Source: Chondrus crispus (lineage: Eukaryota; Rhodophyta; Florideophyceae; Gigartinales; Gigartinaceae). Taken from it: a DNA stretch of 64,000 nt. Location: assembly GCF_000350225.1 (NCBI RefSeq), contig NW_005178734.1, positions 248,001 through 312,000 of the forward strand. The letters are read 5' to 3'. Below are positions 10,195 to 20,592 of the stretch, piece by piece. Below the pieces are notes generated by a model. It was not told the DNA's origin. It did not search any database and worked only from the letters and a program-made list of their open reading frames with translations. Numbering within the stretch: position 1 is the stretch's first letter; each line of letters starts with the position of its first letter. Both the position numbers and the translations under genes were made by a program.

Positions 10195-13100
10195 ATGGAC
10201 ATACTAACTTCTCCAGCTCCCCACGAAGAAGTTCCGAATCAGAACCCGATGACACATGCAGTGACATCTTCATTGCCTCCAACCTCCCAACTTCAACCGC
10301 AAGCCGTCAGCAGAGATAAGAATGTTTTTTTTGCAGCGATCAACCGGAATTCATCGGAATTCGAACGCGAAATTCTTCCAGGACGCAGCTTTGGTCATTC
10401 GCACATGCAGCCCGCTGCTGACGGGATGGTCCCATCCATTGATGAACCTCGAGAACCGTACTCATCACGGCCTGGTGTCGAAAACTTGCAACCGCTCCCC
10501 AACATCTCTACAGTCGCACCTTCTTCCGGCGATGAAGAAGGCGGTTCCTCCGTACCGAAGTTCGACGCAATGAAGATATGGAAGCCAGCTTCGGTTGTGC
10601 CTCTTAGTCGCAGCCTTGACGCTGTTTTCCCTCCCATGAGCGAAGAATTTTTCGACACAACCTCGCATCCCTCTTCAAAGAGTGTGCAGCAAGTAGATGG
10701 AGATCTTGTTCGTCTAGAACTTAACTCATTGACTGCCCGTACCAAAGATGTGAATCTAAATACCCTCGAATCCGAGGTGGCCTCACATATCCTGGACATT
10801 GCCCCGAAGAGCACTGCAAGTGAATACCGGCGAAATGAGCGAAACGAGATGAAAGACCACTGTTCTGACTTTCCTGCTTTGCAACTAGAAACAAAACAAG
10901 ACCTTTCAACAATCGCGAATATGACCGGGAACGGAGTTTTCCCTGGGAACATCAAGACAGGAACCCCTCAAAATGGAAGGCACACTTCGGCGTTTTATAT
11001 GCCAACAGCAGTCTCAACCAATCAAGGTGGCTGCTTCGGCGAGACAACAAGCCAGAAATGGTCTGAGGCTGCGGATGTCGCTTGCGGAGACCTAAATCTA
11101 GCTTTACCCTCTCCAAAGCCAATGCGCGAACTACCAGAACCACTGGGCATTGCGGGTTGTGCGCGAGAACATTCCGGCGAGACACCGTCAAACCGGCAAA
11201 GTCGTGTGACTCTGCATCCTGACACAAAGCAATTCCCAAACGCCACGAAAACCGACTTATATTACGCAGGACATGGACCGAGCATTACGAGAGCGCAGCA
11301 GTTCTCCGGGCTGAATGATTCAGAGTTCAAGACCTTTCAGCCCGTGAAGTATGAGGACAACGCTGCTTTGAGGGCGCACAGTGCTTCTCAGCAGAACACG
11401 TCTCTCTCCCGAACTGAGAAAGGTTTTGCTTCTATCCCCTGTCCATCTGGTACAGCGACAGCAAGTAAGGAACCTTCTTCCAGTAATACTCTACGAGAAG
11501 CTAGAAGGACAACGCCATGTAGCGCATTGCCTAGCGATAGCGGTAATGAGGTAGGGGTCTCTGTTATAGATGGCAGCTACCACGAAGATGCAAGGCCAGA
11601 GACGGCAGTCGATCTAAATCCGAATTGCGCAAAACGACCGCGATCACCTATGGTGATTGATCTTGACGACGAAGTGCAAATGCGTTCTCTGTCGGCCCTT
11701 CCACCGCTTACTCGCCAGTCGCGACAAGTCCGTCCACGCTTCATAGCACCTGTCGTGCTCTCAGGGATTACTGAAGGTATTCATACGACGAATAGAATTC
11801 ACGTATCTCGAGGCGGAGGCCTCTTTTCGGTTGATGCGCACGGGACTGTGAACATTGTCGATTCCGACGACGAAAGTGAGCTACAGAAGAATCAACTCTT
11901 AATCAGCACAGAAGAAGGCATTGGGGCGCTTCCAAGTCAGGGTGCACATGTGAACGAAGGCAAGTACTCTGCACCATTTTTGCACGGTTTGCCCGCCGAG
12001 AAATATCAGCAGGGCGAGGATCGAAGTTTTGCCGGCACGCCCTCGTGGCAAATGCGAAATGAAGCTGCGCAGGAGCTAGGAAAGGATGACCCAAAGAGCA
12101 TCCAAAGAAAGCAAGAAAATGAAAACACTGCGATGGCGTTAGGGTTTCACGGCACGAGAAAGATACACTTCACATCCTCGCATGTATCAGGTCAGGAAGG
12201 GCATGGTGGCTTGAGCAGTAATCCAGTTGGTCCTTCGCACCAAAACTCTCCGTTCGAGTTGACAAGTACAGAATTCGGACGGCAAACCACAAACTTGGAC
12301 GTAGTCCATCCTCGTAGAGATGACCCCGAGCGTGACGGCCTGTCAGAACGGCGGCTGCAAACGCTTATGAAACAAAATGAGATCACCGCTGATGCGACAG
12401 CCGAGGCAGAAACTCCTGAGGGATTGAAGGTTTCACTCATGCCGCATCAAAAAAGAGCTCTCGCGTGGATGATCAAACGGGAAAGGCCAATGCACGCAGA
12501 TGAAGATATTGTTGCCGTTGACGAAGAGTGCTTGGGTGGCATCCTAGCCGATGATCAGGGTCTTGGTAAGACTCTCACCATGATCGCCCTCCTGCTTCAC
12601 TCTGCTGCCACCACCTCACAAGTTTCGAACGATAACGAAAGCGATTCTGTCAGTACTGGAAGCAGCAGCGTGTCGGAGGTTGATTTCATCGATGACTCTG
12701 TGTTATGTGAACGTTCTTCGTTGCCGTGGCGAACGCTAGTGGTATGTCCGCCGTCCCTAATCAATCAGTGGAAAGAAGAGCTGATCACTCGCACCGAGGA
12801 ATCACATAGGCCTCGAATATGCATTTACCATGGTGCTAAACGAGAGAGAAGCATATCTAGGTTGAAAAAGTATGATGTTGTCTTGACAACATACGCGACG
12901 CTCGTGAAGGAGTACCCCAAAGTGTTGAAGAACCACCCTGAATGGGAGATGCGGAAAGCCGCAAAATTGAAACCCCCATGCCGAGCCCGTGGCCCTCTTT
13001 GTCAAGTGTCATGGACACGAATTGTCTTGGATGAATCTCAGTACATCAAGAACAGAAGCACAGAGAGCTGGAATGCTGTTATGTCGTTGGATGCAGAGAG

Positions 13101-14856
13101 GCGTTGGTGTCTCAGTGGCACTCCTATTCAGAACTGTGTGGATGACCTTTACGCCTTGTTCTGCTTCATTCGTTACCATTTTGTACGTAACTACGAAATG
13201 TGGAACACCCTCTGGAAGAAGAAACTAGAGTCCCCATTTGAACATGTGAGGAAAAGGACTTTCAAGCAGTTTCAGGCTATCACGGGGGTGGTCTTGTTGC
13301 GGCGGACGAAGCTAGACGAGTTCAACGGGAAACCGCTCATTACTCTTCCACCGCGCACCACGGAGGTCAAACAGCTTGAGTTTGATGGAGCGGATGAATC
13401 TTCTTTCTATCACGCATTAGCGAAGAAGACTGTCATAAGATTCAACAAGTTCCTAGCAGAAGGCAGTATTTCTGCTAACTACAGTAATATTCTGCTTCTT
13501 CTCCTAAGGCTGCGACAAGCCTCAAGCCATCCGTTTTTGATTCACTACGCTCAGATGCAGACTCGTGGCCACATTGGTGAGACCAATGACACCATGTACG
13601 CTACAACATATACTCAAGAAGATCTTGAAGAAGCCCTGGAGTTGACGTCCTCTGGTCATTCCTTGTTGGAGTTTTTAGACGAAAAGTATCGGGAGTTGAT
13701 CTTTGACTTCCTAAAACCTCCCCCTAGAGGACAAGCAGCAGCACTGGCATTCCTATGCGCTTTTTGTGCAAAGGCATGCGTGTGGAAGGATGGAACTGCC
13801 TTGCCTTGCGGAGAAATCATATGCCCTGGTTGTTGCACAGCGGTCCAGCACCAAGGTCACTGCCCCAAATGCAACAAAAGTACCGCCGACCGTGATAGCA
13901 CGGAGACGTTTCTCAATGTCGACCACTTGCGGAGAGAAATTCATGCACAAACCATCCTGGGGGCTTCTGGTGGCACGAATGTAACTGTAGCTGAATTTAA
14001 AGCGTTGTTGAAAGAAGAGCTTAGAAGGAAACAGCGCGATAACGGTCGCAGGGGCATTGCCGAAGTCTCGACCAGCAACGATGACGAAGATGAATCTGGA
14101 ACACAAGAATCCGGAGAAGAAATTGTGCGGGGCATTGACACAGATCAACACGCAATGTCTTCATCAAAGCAAGAGAATGCCTTACGAAAGAAGCGAAGGT
14201 TCGTGCGGAGCAAGAAAAAGCTTCTGAACGCCTTGGCTCAGCACTCAACGAAGGTTAGGGTGATTATCGAGGAATTGGACAAGGTGCGAGAGAGCGGAAA
14301 TGGCGAGAAAACCCTCATATTTTCTCAGTGGACATCAATGTTAGATATTGTAGAGTTCCATGCACGGGTGAGTGGACACGATACTTGCCGGCTTGACGGT
14401 TCAATGACTGTTTCAGCTCGGCAAAAGCAGATTGAGGAGTTTCGAAGGAGCACCAAGAAAAATGTCTTTTTGATTTCATTGCATGCTGGCGGGACTGGCC
14501 TTAACCTAACGGCGAGCAACCGAGTGATTTTGTGTGATGTATGGTGGAATCCAGCAGTAGAGGAGCAAGCGATAGATAGGGTCCACAGGATTGGGCAGAC
14601 CAGGCCGGTTCACGTGATACGTTTTCGTATGAAGGGCACGGTTGAGGATTCAATATACAAGATCTGCGAGAAGAAGAGAAGCATGGCAAATGGCACACTC
14701 GGTGAGAAGGGACAGCAGAATCTTGGCAGAACAAAGCTGGCTCGGCATGAGCTCTTGTCTCTTTTCAGTGGTGCAGCGGCAGATGTGGCACGCAACGCTG
14801 GGGACGATTCCGCAGCTGTACAAGCAGCCCAGAACATCCTCAGTATGTCGAATTAG
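10195..14856 (+). CDS. RAD5/RAD16-type SWI2/SNF2 ATPase with RING-like insert
   Basis: 1553 residues. The first 740 are low-complexity and not recognisable. The Snf2 N lobe starts with LMPHQKRALAWMIKRE (about 748). The P-loop is DDQGLGKT near 785, motif II DESQYIKN near 945 (DESQ instead of DEAH), and LSGTPIQN follows. As in RAD5, RAD16, HLTF and SHPRH, a zinc-binding insert interrupts the ATPase (about 1187-1228: CAFC ... CGEIIC ... C ... CPKC). The His normally found in the CGH position is Glu. The helicase C lobe (about 1358-1500) has FSQWTSMLDI, LHAGGTGLNLT and QAIDRVHRIGQTR. Related proteins remodel chromatin or ubiquitylate PCNA in post-replication repair. With a degenerate RING, E3 activity is doubtful. 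Which subfamily it belongs to needs a tree. Confidence 0.93.
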   Translation: MDILTSPAPHEEVPNQNPMTHAVTSSLPPTSQLQPQAVSRDKNVFFAAINRNSSEFEREILPGRSFGHSHMQPAADGMVPSIDEPREPYSSRPGVENLQPLPNISTVAPSSGDEEGGSSVPKFDAMKIWKPASVVPLSRSLDAVFPPMSEEFFDTTSHPSSKSVQQVDGDLVRLELNSLTARTKDVNLNTLESEVASHILDIAPKSTASEYRRNERNEMKDHCSDFPALQLETKQDLSTIANMTGNGVFPGNIKTGTPQNGRHTSAFYMPTAVSTNQGGCFGETTSQKWSEAADVACGDLNLALPSPKPMRELPEPLGIAGCAREHSGETPSNRQSRVTLHPDTKQFPNATKTDLYYAGHGPSITRAQQFSGLNDSEFKTFQPVKYEDNAALRAHSASQQNTSLSRTEKGFASIPCPSGTATASKEPSSSNTLREARRTTPCSALPSDSGNEVGVSVIDGSYHEDARPETAVDLNPNCAKRPRSPMVIDLDDEVQMRSLSALPPLTRQSRQVRPRFIAPVVLSGITEGIHTTNRIHVSRGGGLFSVDAHGTVNIVDSDDESELQKNQLLISTEEGIGALPSQGAHVNEGKYSAPFLHGLPAEKYQQGEDRSFAGTPSWQMRNEAAQELGKDDPKSIQRKQENENTAMALGFHGTRKIHFTSSHVSGQEGHGGLSSNPVGPSHQNSPFELTSTEFGRQTTNLDVVHPRRDDPERDGLSERRLQTLMKQNEITADATAEAETPEGLKVSLMPHQKRALAWMIKRERPMHADEDIVAVDEECLGGILADDQGLGKTLTMIALLLHSAATTSQVSNDNESDSVSTGSSSVSEVDFIDDSVLCERSSLPWRTLVVCPPSLINQWKEELITRTEESHRPRICIYHGAKRERSISRLKKYDVVLTTYATLVKEYPKVLKNHPEWEMRKAAKLKPPCRARGPLCQVSWTRIVLDESQYIKNRSTESWNAVMSLDAERRWCLSGTPIQNCVDDLYALFCFIRYHFVRNYEMWNTLWKKKLESPFEHVRKRTFKQFQAITGVVLLRRTKLDEFNGKPLITLPPRTTEVKQLEFDGADESSFYHALAKKTVIRFNKFLAEGSISANYSNILLLLLRLRQASSHPFLIHYAQMQTRGHIGETNDTMYATTYTQEDLEEALELTSSGHSLLEFLDEKYRELIFDFLKPPPRGQAAALAFLCAFCAKACVWKDGTALPCGEIICPGCCTAVQHQGHCPKCNKSTADRDSTETFLNVDHLRREIHAQTILGASGGTNVTVAEFKALLKEELRRKQRDNGRRGIAEVSTSNDDEDESGTQESGEEIVRGIDTDQHAMSSSKQENALRKKRRFVRSKKKLLNALAQHSTKVRVIIEELDKVRESGNGEKTLIFSQWTSMLDIVEFHARVSGHDTCRLDGSMTVSARQKQIEEFRRSTKKNVFLISLHAGGTGLNLTASNRVILCDVWWNPAVEEQAIDRVHRIGQTRPVHVIRFRMKGTVEDSIYKICEKKRSMANGTLGEKGQQNLGRTKLARHELLSLFSGAAADVARNAGDDSAAVQAAQNILSMSN

Positions 14857-15331
14857 ATGGTATACACCATGTTCGGGATGAGAATGCAGCGGAGCTAGCA
14901 CCAAGAGCTCAAGGCATGCCACGGGCGATCATTGCAGCAGGCCTGGAACTAGCTTGTAAAGTGTTTGCACATATTTAGAATTCATTGTCTTTCTAGGTCG
15001 AAAATTTTAATTCCACACTAAACCAACCTCGCAGAGTCTGTATACAACTAAACGAAGAGTTCAGACGACTACCCTTCGAAAGTAAGCATTGTACGAAACA
15101 AGCAAGGCCAGACGCCAGGTGTGCGTGACGTGTCATGAAGGCCAAAGCTATTCTACACGTTTACCAAGAAGTCATTTTTTCCGGTTTATTCGACATGCTC
15201 CGTATTGTCTAACAATAGTGCATGTCGGCCGTGCACCGTTTTATTGCGTCAAATCCAGTTTCGCCTTCAAATACTCGTGATCTCAGGACAGCGCACCAGA
15301 TGTGTGCATTAGGTGGTATCAGGTTCGGTTC
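14857..15331. other. Intergenic region, SNF2 to LIM gene
   Basis: About 475 bases with both a 3' UTR and a promoter expected (the genes run head to tail). It is AT-richer than its neighbours. Nothing further recognised. Confidence 0.45.
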
Positions 15332-17902
15332 ATGATACCCCTCGGCTTCCACGCGGGCCCTCTTTTAGCTGAGTGTACTTTTGTCAAGCGCGCCTTATTA
15401 CTTGCGCAGTATACTGGATCTCTAAACATGTATTGTGTATGCGACACACCCATAAAAGGGGCGGATGACCGCAAGCCCAGATATATCTGGGAAGCACTCT
15501 CAACTCAGGGCGCGCGAAAATTGTCTCAACGCCTGCGGACCTTCCTCCACAGCGCATTTTCTGCTCGCTCTGGGACGCAGTTGCAACTCTACTTCCCTCA
15601 GAGGCGTAGAGACTGTGTGCCAGGAGAGCACAACAGCATGGCTCTCTTGGAACGCCCCTCGCAGCATGACACATATGCGCTTTTCCGGGTGGGCTTTGCA
15701 GCTAGACTACGATGGGAGCTCTCAGATACATTCATCGCCGTCAACCCAACGGCAGAGCTTAGTGGTACAGATTCCAGAACCGCAGCCACCGTTTTTTTCT
15801 TTGTCTCAGACGATACGCTCCCATCATCCCATACACGAAATTCGCCCTCCAAAATCACTGAAAAGCCATGGGCGTCTCGGACCATGTTGACAGCAGTCCT
15901 TGCGCGGCCGCCAAAGTCATCAGAAACCTCATTTCTAGCGCTCTCAGGAACAACTCCGCGCCTTACAGACAACCCGGGCGTATTAAAGGTCTGTATACCT
16001 TTCGGTACAGAGAATCCGCAACGGACCCTGATATCGCTACAAAGGCCTGGCCCTGGCGGAGCGTTCCTCAGTCTTTCTGGTGGGAAAGATAGGGCACGCC
16101 TGAAAAATGTGGTGTCAAAACGTGAACTGTTTCATCTGGAAATTGTTCCAGGTACCCTTGGGAAAGGCTTTGTGAACGGCCCTTTCGACCATAATCTTCC
16201 GCGGTTAACCAGCGTGGAAGCGCTCTCACACGCAGTACTAGAACTCGGAGTACGTTTTCGATTGAGAAGCGCCCACTCCCGCGTTCTGCGCAGGGGTGAT
16301 GGGGATCAAAATTTCGTTGCGGTGGTACAGAATGGACCAAAGACGTCCATACAAGAGACCCATGAAAAGGAACTACTTTTCAGTGGATTCCGAGTGGACG
16401 GCGCAGTGTCCGGGTCAAACGGTCATATGCGAGCTCTTTTCGTGATCAAGGACGTAGAGAGCGGGAAGGTCCTCAGCGTATCTAAGTCCAATATAGCTCA
16501 GAGCCGCGCAAAAACACTCTGCGAGTCTGCTGCAGCTTTGATCCCAGAGGGGAATGCTGTTAGCCCACTCTGTGTGCAGTCGCGCCAAGTTTGGGGTGGC
16601 ATTTACTTAGGTAACGTCAAGATGCGAGGCGGTGATGAAGCAGGTGCAGTACAGGTCGACGAGTGGCTCATGGCAGGTCCAAAAGGGCGGCTTGAAGTGC
16701 GCACCAATCGGTCGTCTTGGGAATCGTTTACAATTGAGTTTGTAAGACAGTCTTTCGCGATGGCTATTAACGAATTGCCAGAGTCTCCTTTGTACGCAAT
16801 TGCAAGCGAGACCACCCGTTCGAACATTCGATCGGAGATTGCTGCAAGAGTAGGTAAAGAAGAACCGAAGGCTGCTAGCACTCTGGGAGCATCCTCTAAA
16901 AAGAAGAAAACAGGAGGAATGGACTATTCTGCAGCACTCGCAGGACTAGCTGAGCCTCCAAAAGTGCCGGTAGTGCAGAAATCAGAGGGCAGTGCGGCTA
17001 AAACCAGCAAATCTGCCAGTAAAAATGCCAGTTCGAAGGCTGGCACCAAGGGAAAAGGGCAACCGGCAGCTGTATCTGCAGCGGCGGCAGCTGCTGCTAC
17101 CTCAGCGTTGCCCAGAAATCAAGCAAATCGGAAAGCGGCAAAACGCAGGAAGAAAAAGCAAAAGGCCAAGAACGCAAAGCGAAACGCAGCAGCAGCACAT
17201 GCAAAAGGGGTGCAGGCTGCTGCGAGTGGTGCGACAGCTGGGGGAAGTAAGAGCGTGGACGCAAGTAATACCACAGACAAATCTCCCGATGCAGGCAAGT
17301 CGACTGTTCCCCCTGATGACTCTTCGCGCTCTTCATCTAAGGAAAGTTCCCAGGGTGGCTCCGGACCGCCATGCGCAGCATGTGGTCGGATGGTGGAGGG
17401 CACATATACCACAGCCTTAGGCAAGAATTTCCATCCTCATTGTTTTTGCTGTGGAAAGTGCAGAAGGCCCATGGGGGCTGGGGCGGGTCAGTTTAGAGAA
17501 CGAGGAGGGATTCCTTATTGCCAAGCCTGTTATGCAGCGCATCTTGCATCACGGTGTGCGCGTTGTTCGGAACCAATCATGGACACCGTTATCACTGCCA
17601 TGGAGAAGACTTGGCACAAGGCTTGTTTGACCTGCACGATTTGTAGATTACCTTTAACCCAAACCTTCTGGTTGTACGCTGACAAACCAAACGAGCCACG
17701 ATGCAGCAGATGTGTCACGGGAAGTGAAGAGTATAATGGTCGTGGCAATGCAAGTGGCAGAATGGTTAACTTGCCGATGTTCGGTCGAAACAATAGGCCA
17801 TCGCTTCCTGTCGGTAATCCGACTGCAGGAGCGGGGTCGTCTGCTGCCGGTGGAAGAGCTCGATTAATGAATCCAGTGCTCCCAGCAACAACGCGACGAT
17901 AG
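15332..17902 (+). CDS. LIM-domain protein with unknown N-terminal region
   Basis: About 856 residues from the ATG at 15332; later ATGs at 15428 or 15638 are possible. Two LIM zinc fingers fill about residues 680-790: CAACGRMVEG ... HPHCFCCGKC ... CQACY, then CARCSEPIMD ... WHKACLTCTIC ... CSRC. LIM fingers bind proteins, often in actin or transcription complexes. Before them lies a Lys/Ala/Ser-rich linker (about 510-670) with runs such as RKAAKRRKKKQKAKNAKR that could act as a nuclear or nucleolar signal. Residues 150-480 look globular and beta-rich, with repeats around GGAFLSLSGGKDRARLKN and SGKVLSVSKSN that faintly recall beta-trefoil (fascin-like) lobes; that part is speculation. The C-terminus is Gly/Arg-rich. 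The 3' end faces the kinase-PP2C gene, with 143 bases between them. Confidence 0.85.
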   Translation: MIPLGFHAGPLLAECTFVKRALLLAQYTGSLNMYCVCDTPIKGADDRKPRYIWEALSTQGARKLSQRLRTFLHSAFSARSGTQLQLYFPQRRRDCVPGEHNSMALLERPSQHDTYALFRVGFAARLRWELSDTFIAVNPTAELSGTDSRTAATVFFFVSDDTLPSSHTRNSPSKITEKPWASRTMLTAVLARPPKSSETSFLALSGTTPRLTDNPGVLKVCIPFGTENPQRTLISLQRPGPGGAFLSLSGGKDRARLKNVVSKRELFHLEIVPGTLGKGFVNGPFDHNLPRLTSVEALSHAVLELGVRFRLRSAHSRVLRRGDGDQNFVAVVQNGPKTSIQETHEKELLFSGFRVDGAVSGSNGHMRALFVIKDVESGKVLSVSKSNIAQSRAKTLCESAAALIPEGNAVSPLCVQSRQVWGGIYLGNVKMRGGDEAGAVQVDEWLMAGPKGRLEVRTNRSSWESFTIEFVRQSFAMAINELPESPLYAIASETTRSNIRSEIAARVGKEEPKAASTLGASSKKKKTGGMDYSAALAGLAEPPKVPVVQKSEGSAAKTSKSASKNASSKAGTKGKGQPAAVSAAAAAAATSALPRNQANRKAAKRRKKKQKAKNAKRNAAAAHAKGVQAAASGATAGGSKSVDASNTTDKSPDAGKSTVPPDDSSRSSSKESSQGGSGPPCAACGRMVEGTYTTALGKNFHPHCFCCGKCRRPMGAGAGQFRERGGIPYCQACYAAHLASRCARCSEPIMDTVITAMEKTWHKACLTCTICRLPLTQTFWLYADKPNEPRCSRCVTGSEEYNGRGNASGRMVNLPMFGRNNRPSLPVGNPTAGAGSSAAGGRARLMNPVLPATTRR

Positions 17903-18045
17903 CCCCTAGTTGGGATAGTACTTGTTCTGGGTGGATTCCGATACTTCTGCAGTGCAACTGTCTACAACTTTTTAAATCAACAGTTAGAGGGGTTTTATCT
18001 GCGAAAGGTGGACAGTCGGGTGCGTGGGAAATAGGATTGGTTCGG

Positions 18046-20088
18046 CTAGAGATAGCTGAAACTCTTATTTCCACCGAAAAACACAACTACGACTGAAATA
18101 TTATCATCCGATCCTAATTCAACTGCCTTTAGAGCTAGCCTCTTGGCGGCCATGTCGGGCACTCTCACTGTGGATCGCAACATAGAAACCGCTTCTTGTG
18201 ATGAAACTACATCCCACAGACCATCACTAGCCATGATGATGAAGTCGTCCTTTTCAGAAATAGAACTTGTCAATACTTCAGGCGTGGATGACACAAACCT
18301 CTTCACCGAACGATCTCCCATGGCTCGTGAAACCATTAAACGGCCCTGTACGCGACCTTGCGGAGAAACAAAACCGCCTCTTGCTTCGATGCGTGCTTTT
18401 TCGAAAGGATCGGTCGCAACATGATCCCGACTGAGATCAACATAGGATCCATCTGTTCGGCCTAAAACACATCTGCAGTCTCCAGCGTTGGCAACAAAAA
18501 GGGTCGAATCCACAACGAGGGCCGTTAGTGCCGTGCATCCACTTTCCTCAGTAGCGGGGGCATCCTTCAAAAACGCTTCATCGACATCTTCAAACGCATG
18601 TACGAGCGCTGATTCAGGCGTGGCGTCAGCATTGACCCACGCACGGAACAAAGCTCCGGCAAAATGCTTTGCGACAAAATCGGAGCATTTTTGACCGGCA
18701 TGCCCATCAAACACTCCGAAAAGATGAGTGTTTGGCAAGTTGGCTAGTTGCGACTGAACAATGCTCCTATCTTCCATGCGGTCGGGACCTCTACTACCGC
18801 ATGTAGAGCTCAAGGCTGCAGTTATATCCAAGGGCATGGTGTATGAGTCGATTTCCATGCCATTGCCGTTGGACTGGGTCCGTTTCTGCTCCCAAATAGG
18901 CTTTCTCGCAGCTGACATGTGAGACTTGATTTCCGTCAAGATAGGGTTGCAATCATCAATTCTCATGCCTCTTGAAACACCAGCTAGGTGATTGTCTATA
19001 TCTACAGTGGAACCAGAAAAATTAGAAAGGTACTTCGGTCCTCTCTCCAATATCTGTCGAAGAAGGCACACGATCTGAGGAAAAGTTGGACGCTCAACGG
19101 GGTCGGGATGCCAACACTGTTGAATAAGTTCTCTGAATTCTTCTGGAACACCTCGTGCAAGAACTGGTCTAAGATGATTCTTCACAATTGTTCCTCTAAG
19201 TTTGACCTCATTGAAGCGGGTCTCCAAAACGGTATGTAGCTCAGGGACAGGCATTTTCCTATCCACAAAAGGTACAGCCCCGGTGGCCATCTCATTAATT
19301 GTGACAGCAAAAGCATACACATCAGCCGCAAATGAATGAGGTTTTCCGGACAGCACCTCAGGTGCCATGTAAACTAGTGTTCCAACCATGTGAGAAAGTC
19401 GCCCGTTAGACGGACCGCGGTGAACTGCGCGGCCACCGTTCTTAGAAGCTGCCGAGAGAAGCTCGTTGACGTCAACGGCAAGGTCGAGGTCGGCTACGAC
19501 CAGATTCTCCCATTTACGATCAAGCAACAAGTTGGCAGTCTTTAAATCACGATGAACGAGGTTGCATTCGTGCATGTAGGCCATAGCATTTGCAAATTGT
19601 AAAGAAAGCGTGACAAGCCTTTCAAATGACATAGAGACGGCTTTTGCATGCAAAACGTCGAAAAGTGTACCACCGTCCATCCACGGGGAGATGGTGCAAT
19701 ACTCTGGGGGAGCAGTGCAGGCACCAAGCAATGGAAGGAGATTGGGATGTGAAATGCGAGTGCGGAGACGAACTTCCGCTTCGAAACGGTCCAGGGCTAG
19801 AATGGAAGTGATGCGCGGCTTGCGCATGGCGACGAGCATCGGCTTTTCATGGAGCTGCAAAGACGGCAGAAGTCCTCGGTATACGGAAGCGCCCGAGCCT
19901 TCGCCCTTCTGCTCCAAACTGGTAAGCGAGCTGGGATGCACATCACGCCAGATAATGCCTTCAGCGGAGCCCATTTTGTTCTGAGGTGGTAGGGAAGGGT
20001 AGTTAGATTTCAAGGAAGGTTGGGAGAGAGTTGGGAGGGTGATGGTGGAAGGTGAGGACGACCATGACGGAGTCTGAGTGGCGACCAT
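18046..20088 (-). CDS. Protein kinase-PP2C phosphatase fusion
   Basis: 680 residues from the ATG at 20088; an ATG at residue 39 is an alternative. The TKL-like kinase domain (about 55-345) has a Gly loop (GEGSGASVY), catalytic loop HRDLKTAN (179-186) and MAPEVL. The beta-3 motif reads VAMRK instead of VAxK, and DFG reads DLD (200-202), so activity may be weak. The C-terminal PP2C domain (about 425-675) has all expected metal sites: RMEDR, GVFDGHAG, a conserved SRAMGD-type motif, ASDGLWDV and GSDDNIS. The same order of domains occurs in a plant protein annotated as a PP2C with an N-terminal kinase (the Arabidopsis At2g40860 type), so the fusion seems ancient. One polypeptide would combine phosphorylation or pseudokinase docking with dephosphorylation. 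The PP2C half looks active. Confidence 0.92.
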   Translation of the reverse strand: MVATQTPSWSSSPSTITLPTLSQPSLKSNYPSLPPQNKMGSAEGIIWRDVHPSSLTSLEQKGEGSGASVYRGLLPSLQLHEKPMLVAMRKPRITSILALDRFEAEVRLRTRISHPNLLPLLGACTAPPEYCTISPWMDGGTLFDVLHAKAVSMSFERLVTLSLQFANAMAYMHECNLVHRDLKTANLLLDRKWENLVVADLDLAVDVNELLSAASKNGGRAVHRGPSNGRLSHMVGTLVYMAPEVLSGKPHSFAADVYAFAVTINEMATGAVPFVDRKMPVPELHTVLETRFNEVKLRGTIVKNHLRPVLARGVPEEFRELIQQCWHPDPVERPTFPQIVCLLRQILERGPKYLSNFSGSTVDIDNHLAGVSRGMRIDDCNPILTEIKSHMSAARKPIWEQKRTQSNGNGMEIDSYTMPLDITAALSSTCGSRGPDRMEDRSIVQSQLANLPNTHLFGVFDGHAGQKCSDFVAKHFAGALFRAWVNADATPESALVHAFEDVDEAFLKDAPATEESGCTALTALVVDSTLFVANAGDCRCVLGRTDGSYVDLSRDHVATDPFEKARIEARGGFVSPQGRVQGRLMVSRAMGDRSVKRFVSSTPEVLTSSISEKDDFIIMASDGLWDVVSSQEAVSMLRSTVRVPDMAAKRLALKAVELGSDDNISVVVVFFGGNKSFSYL

Positions 20089-20426
20089 GGCGTATGTTGA
20101 AGTGTTGGGGGCGGGTGCGGATGTGCATAGCGGAGGGTGCGGGAGGGGTACTTTTAATGGGGCGAATGGGTGTCATCTGGCAGCAGAATGTAAGACGGGT
20201 ATGGGCTGCGCCCAGGCAATTGGAAGATGATTCGTGAATTGGTTCCGTTAATTCGACCCGCAATGCCACCATTGGCTGCCTTGTAATATGATCTACCACG
20301 TGCTCCTATTCTGAGCCGCAGTCTCCACCGTCAGCGACGCTGCGTCAGCGACGGGGCGCCCTCCATCCAAATGGCTAACCCCCAAATTCCATTTTCGCGA
20401 CATTTCAGGTTTTATGATCATTTCTT

Positions 20427-20455
20427 CGTGCCCCTCACAGTCTGTGAGGGGCACG
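20427..20455. repeat. Perfect 14-bp inverted repeat
   Basis: Arms CGTGCCCCTCACAG and its exact complement are separated by one T. Another CTGTGA/TCACAG pair follows about 15 bases later. It lies upstream of the kinase-PP2C gene and of the MITE-like element. It could be a foldback scar or a protein-binding palindrome; no function can be assigned. Confidence 0.7.
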
Positions 20456-20592
20456 ATGACATGGTCTGTGAATCACAGACCCCCTCTCGTTGCCCTTGGG
20501 ATGCAACGCACCGTTGAGCCGCCCGTAATGCAACTATTGCAGTCAGGCTGCCCACTTGCACAATCTCGACCCCCACGAGATACCGAAGAGTA

